Origin: Trueperaceae bacterium
GTDB taxonomy: Bacteria; Deinococcota; Deinococci; Deinococcales; Trueperaceae
Assembly (NCBI GenBank): GCA_007122815.1
Contig: SKSV01000114.1
Coordinates: 1 to 6,212 of the forward strand
DNA: 6,212 bases
Direction: 5' to 3'
The notes under the pieces are model-generated. The model saw only the letters and a program-made list of their open reading frames with translations. It was not told the origin of the DNA and did not search any database. This document shows, one piece after another, positions 6,108-6,212 of the stretch; within the stretch, counting starts at the first letter, position 1, and the number at the start of each line of letters is the position of its first letter. A program made the translations under genes and the position numbers.

Positions 6108-6212
6108 CGCCTGCCGTCCGCGACCACGGCGCCGCGCCCCCGCGGCGGCGATGATCCCGTCCGGCAGCGGACCAGCAGCGCTGGGCGGCACGGCCGCACC
6201 CAGCGAGGGGAG
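6108..6212. other. Intergenic end of the window, no gene recognised
   Basis: I see no convincing coding region here. A second small hairpin, CGCCGCG-CCCC-CGCGGCG (6130-6147), is enclosed by the complementary hexamers CTGCCG (6111-6116) and CGGCAG (6162-6167), so the segment may fold as RNA, although such pairings are common in DNA this GC-rich. The last bases (GAGGGGAG, 6205-6212) are purine-rich and could be the ribosome binding site of a gene starting just beyond the edge, which cannot be judged from the window. Confidence 0.3.

Overview
This is a GC-rich bacterial window with G/C-dominated third codon positions. It holds three genes, all on the + strand: the 3' part of a large cytoplasmic ATPase/TPR regulator, followed by two tandem paralogous lipoprotein genes that encode divergent subtilisin-like (S8) serine proteases. 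Shine-Dalgarno sites (AAGGAG, GAGGAG), a sigma-70-like promoter and classical lipoboxes show it is bacterial. The AfsR/LuxR-type STAND regulator and the multi-domain secreted lipoproteins would fit Deinococcota (for example a Trueperaceae-like lineage) or Chloroflexota. That placement is a guess from gene style; no rRNA or marker gene is present.

Layout. Bases 1-1355 carry the C-terminal part of a STAND regulator: the end of the NB-ARC-like module, a winged-helix segment and a TPR array. Its N-terminus lies upstream of the window. Bases 1356-1591 form an intergenic leader with a plausible promoter (TTGACG, 16 bp spacer, CATACT) and a strong RBS. Bases 1592-3832 encode a 746-residue lipoprotein protease. 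Bases 3833-4025 form a 193-base spacer with small hairpins and a strong RBS but no promoter that I can see. Bases 4026-6011 encode a 661-residue paralogous lipoprotein protease. Bases 6012-6212 hold a perfect 12-bp terminator-like hairpin and no recognisable gene.

The two proteases share one architecture: lipobox, a beta-rich N-terminal domain ending in an LPI(R/K)VF motif, a Gly/Ala-rich cassette of GLNAVGA heptapeptide repeats (two copies in the first, three in the second), then an S8 core. The core keeps Asp/His/Asn/Ser in subtilisin order, but the motifs around Asp and His are atypical (VVDDFG/IIDDFG and SHGALV in place of DTG and HGTHV). All eight cysteines after the lipobox Cys are conserved between the paralogs. 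The first protease also carries an extra segment of about 100 residues (KGGPGG...GLHAP...SHVVV) inside its catalytic core, resembling a module I know from other secreted bacterial proteins.

The most novel element is the combination of the GLNAVGA heptad cassette with a noncanonical, probably disulfide-bonded, surface-anchored subtilase pair. The two proteases are probably co-transcribed from the promoter near 1391 to the hairpin near 6079. Any regulatory link to the STAND regulator is only positional.
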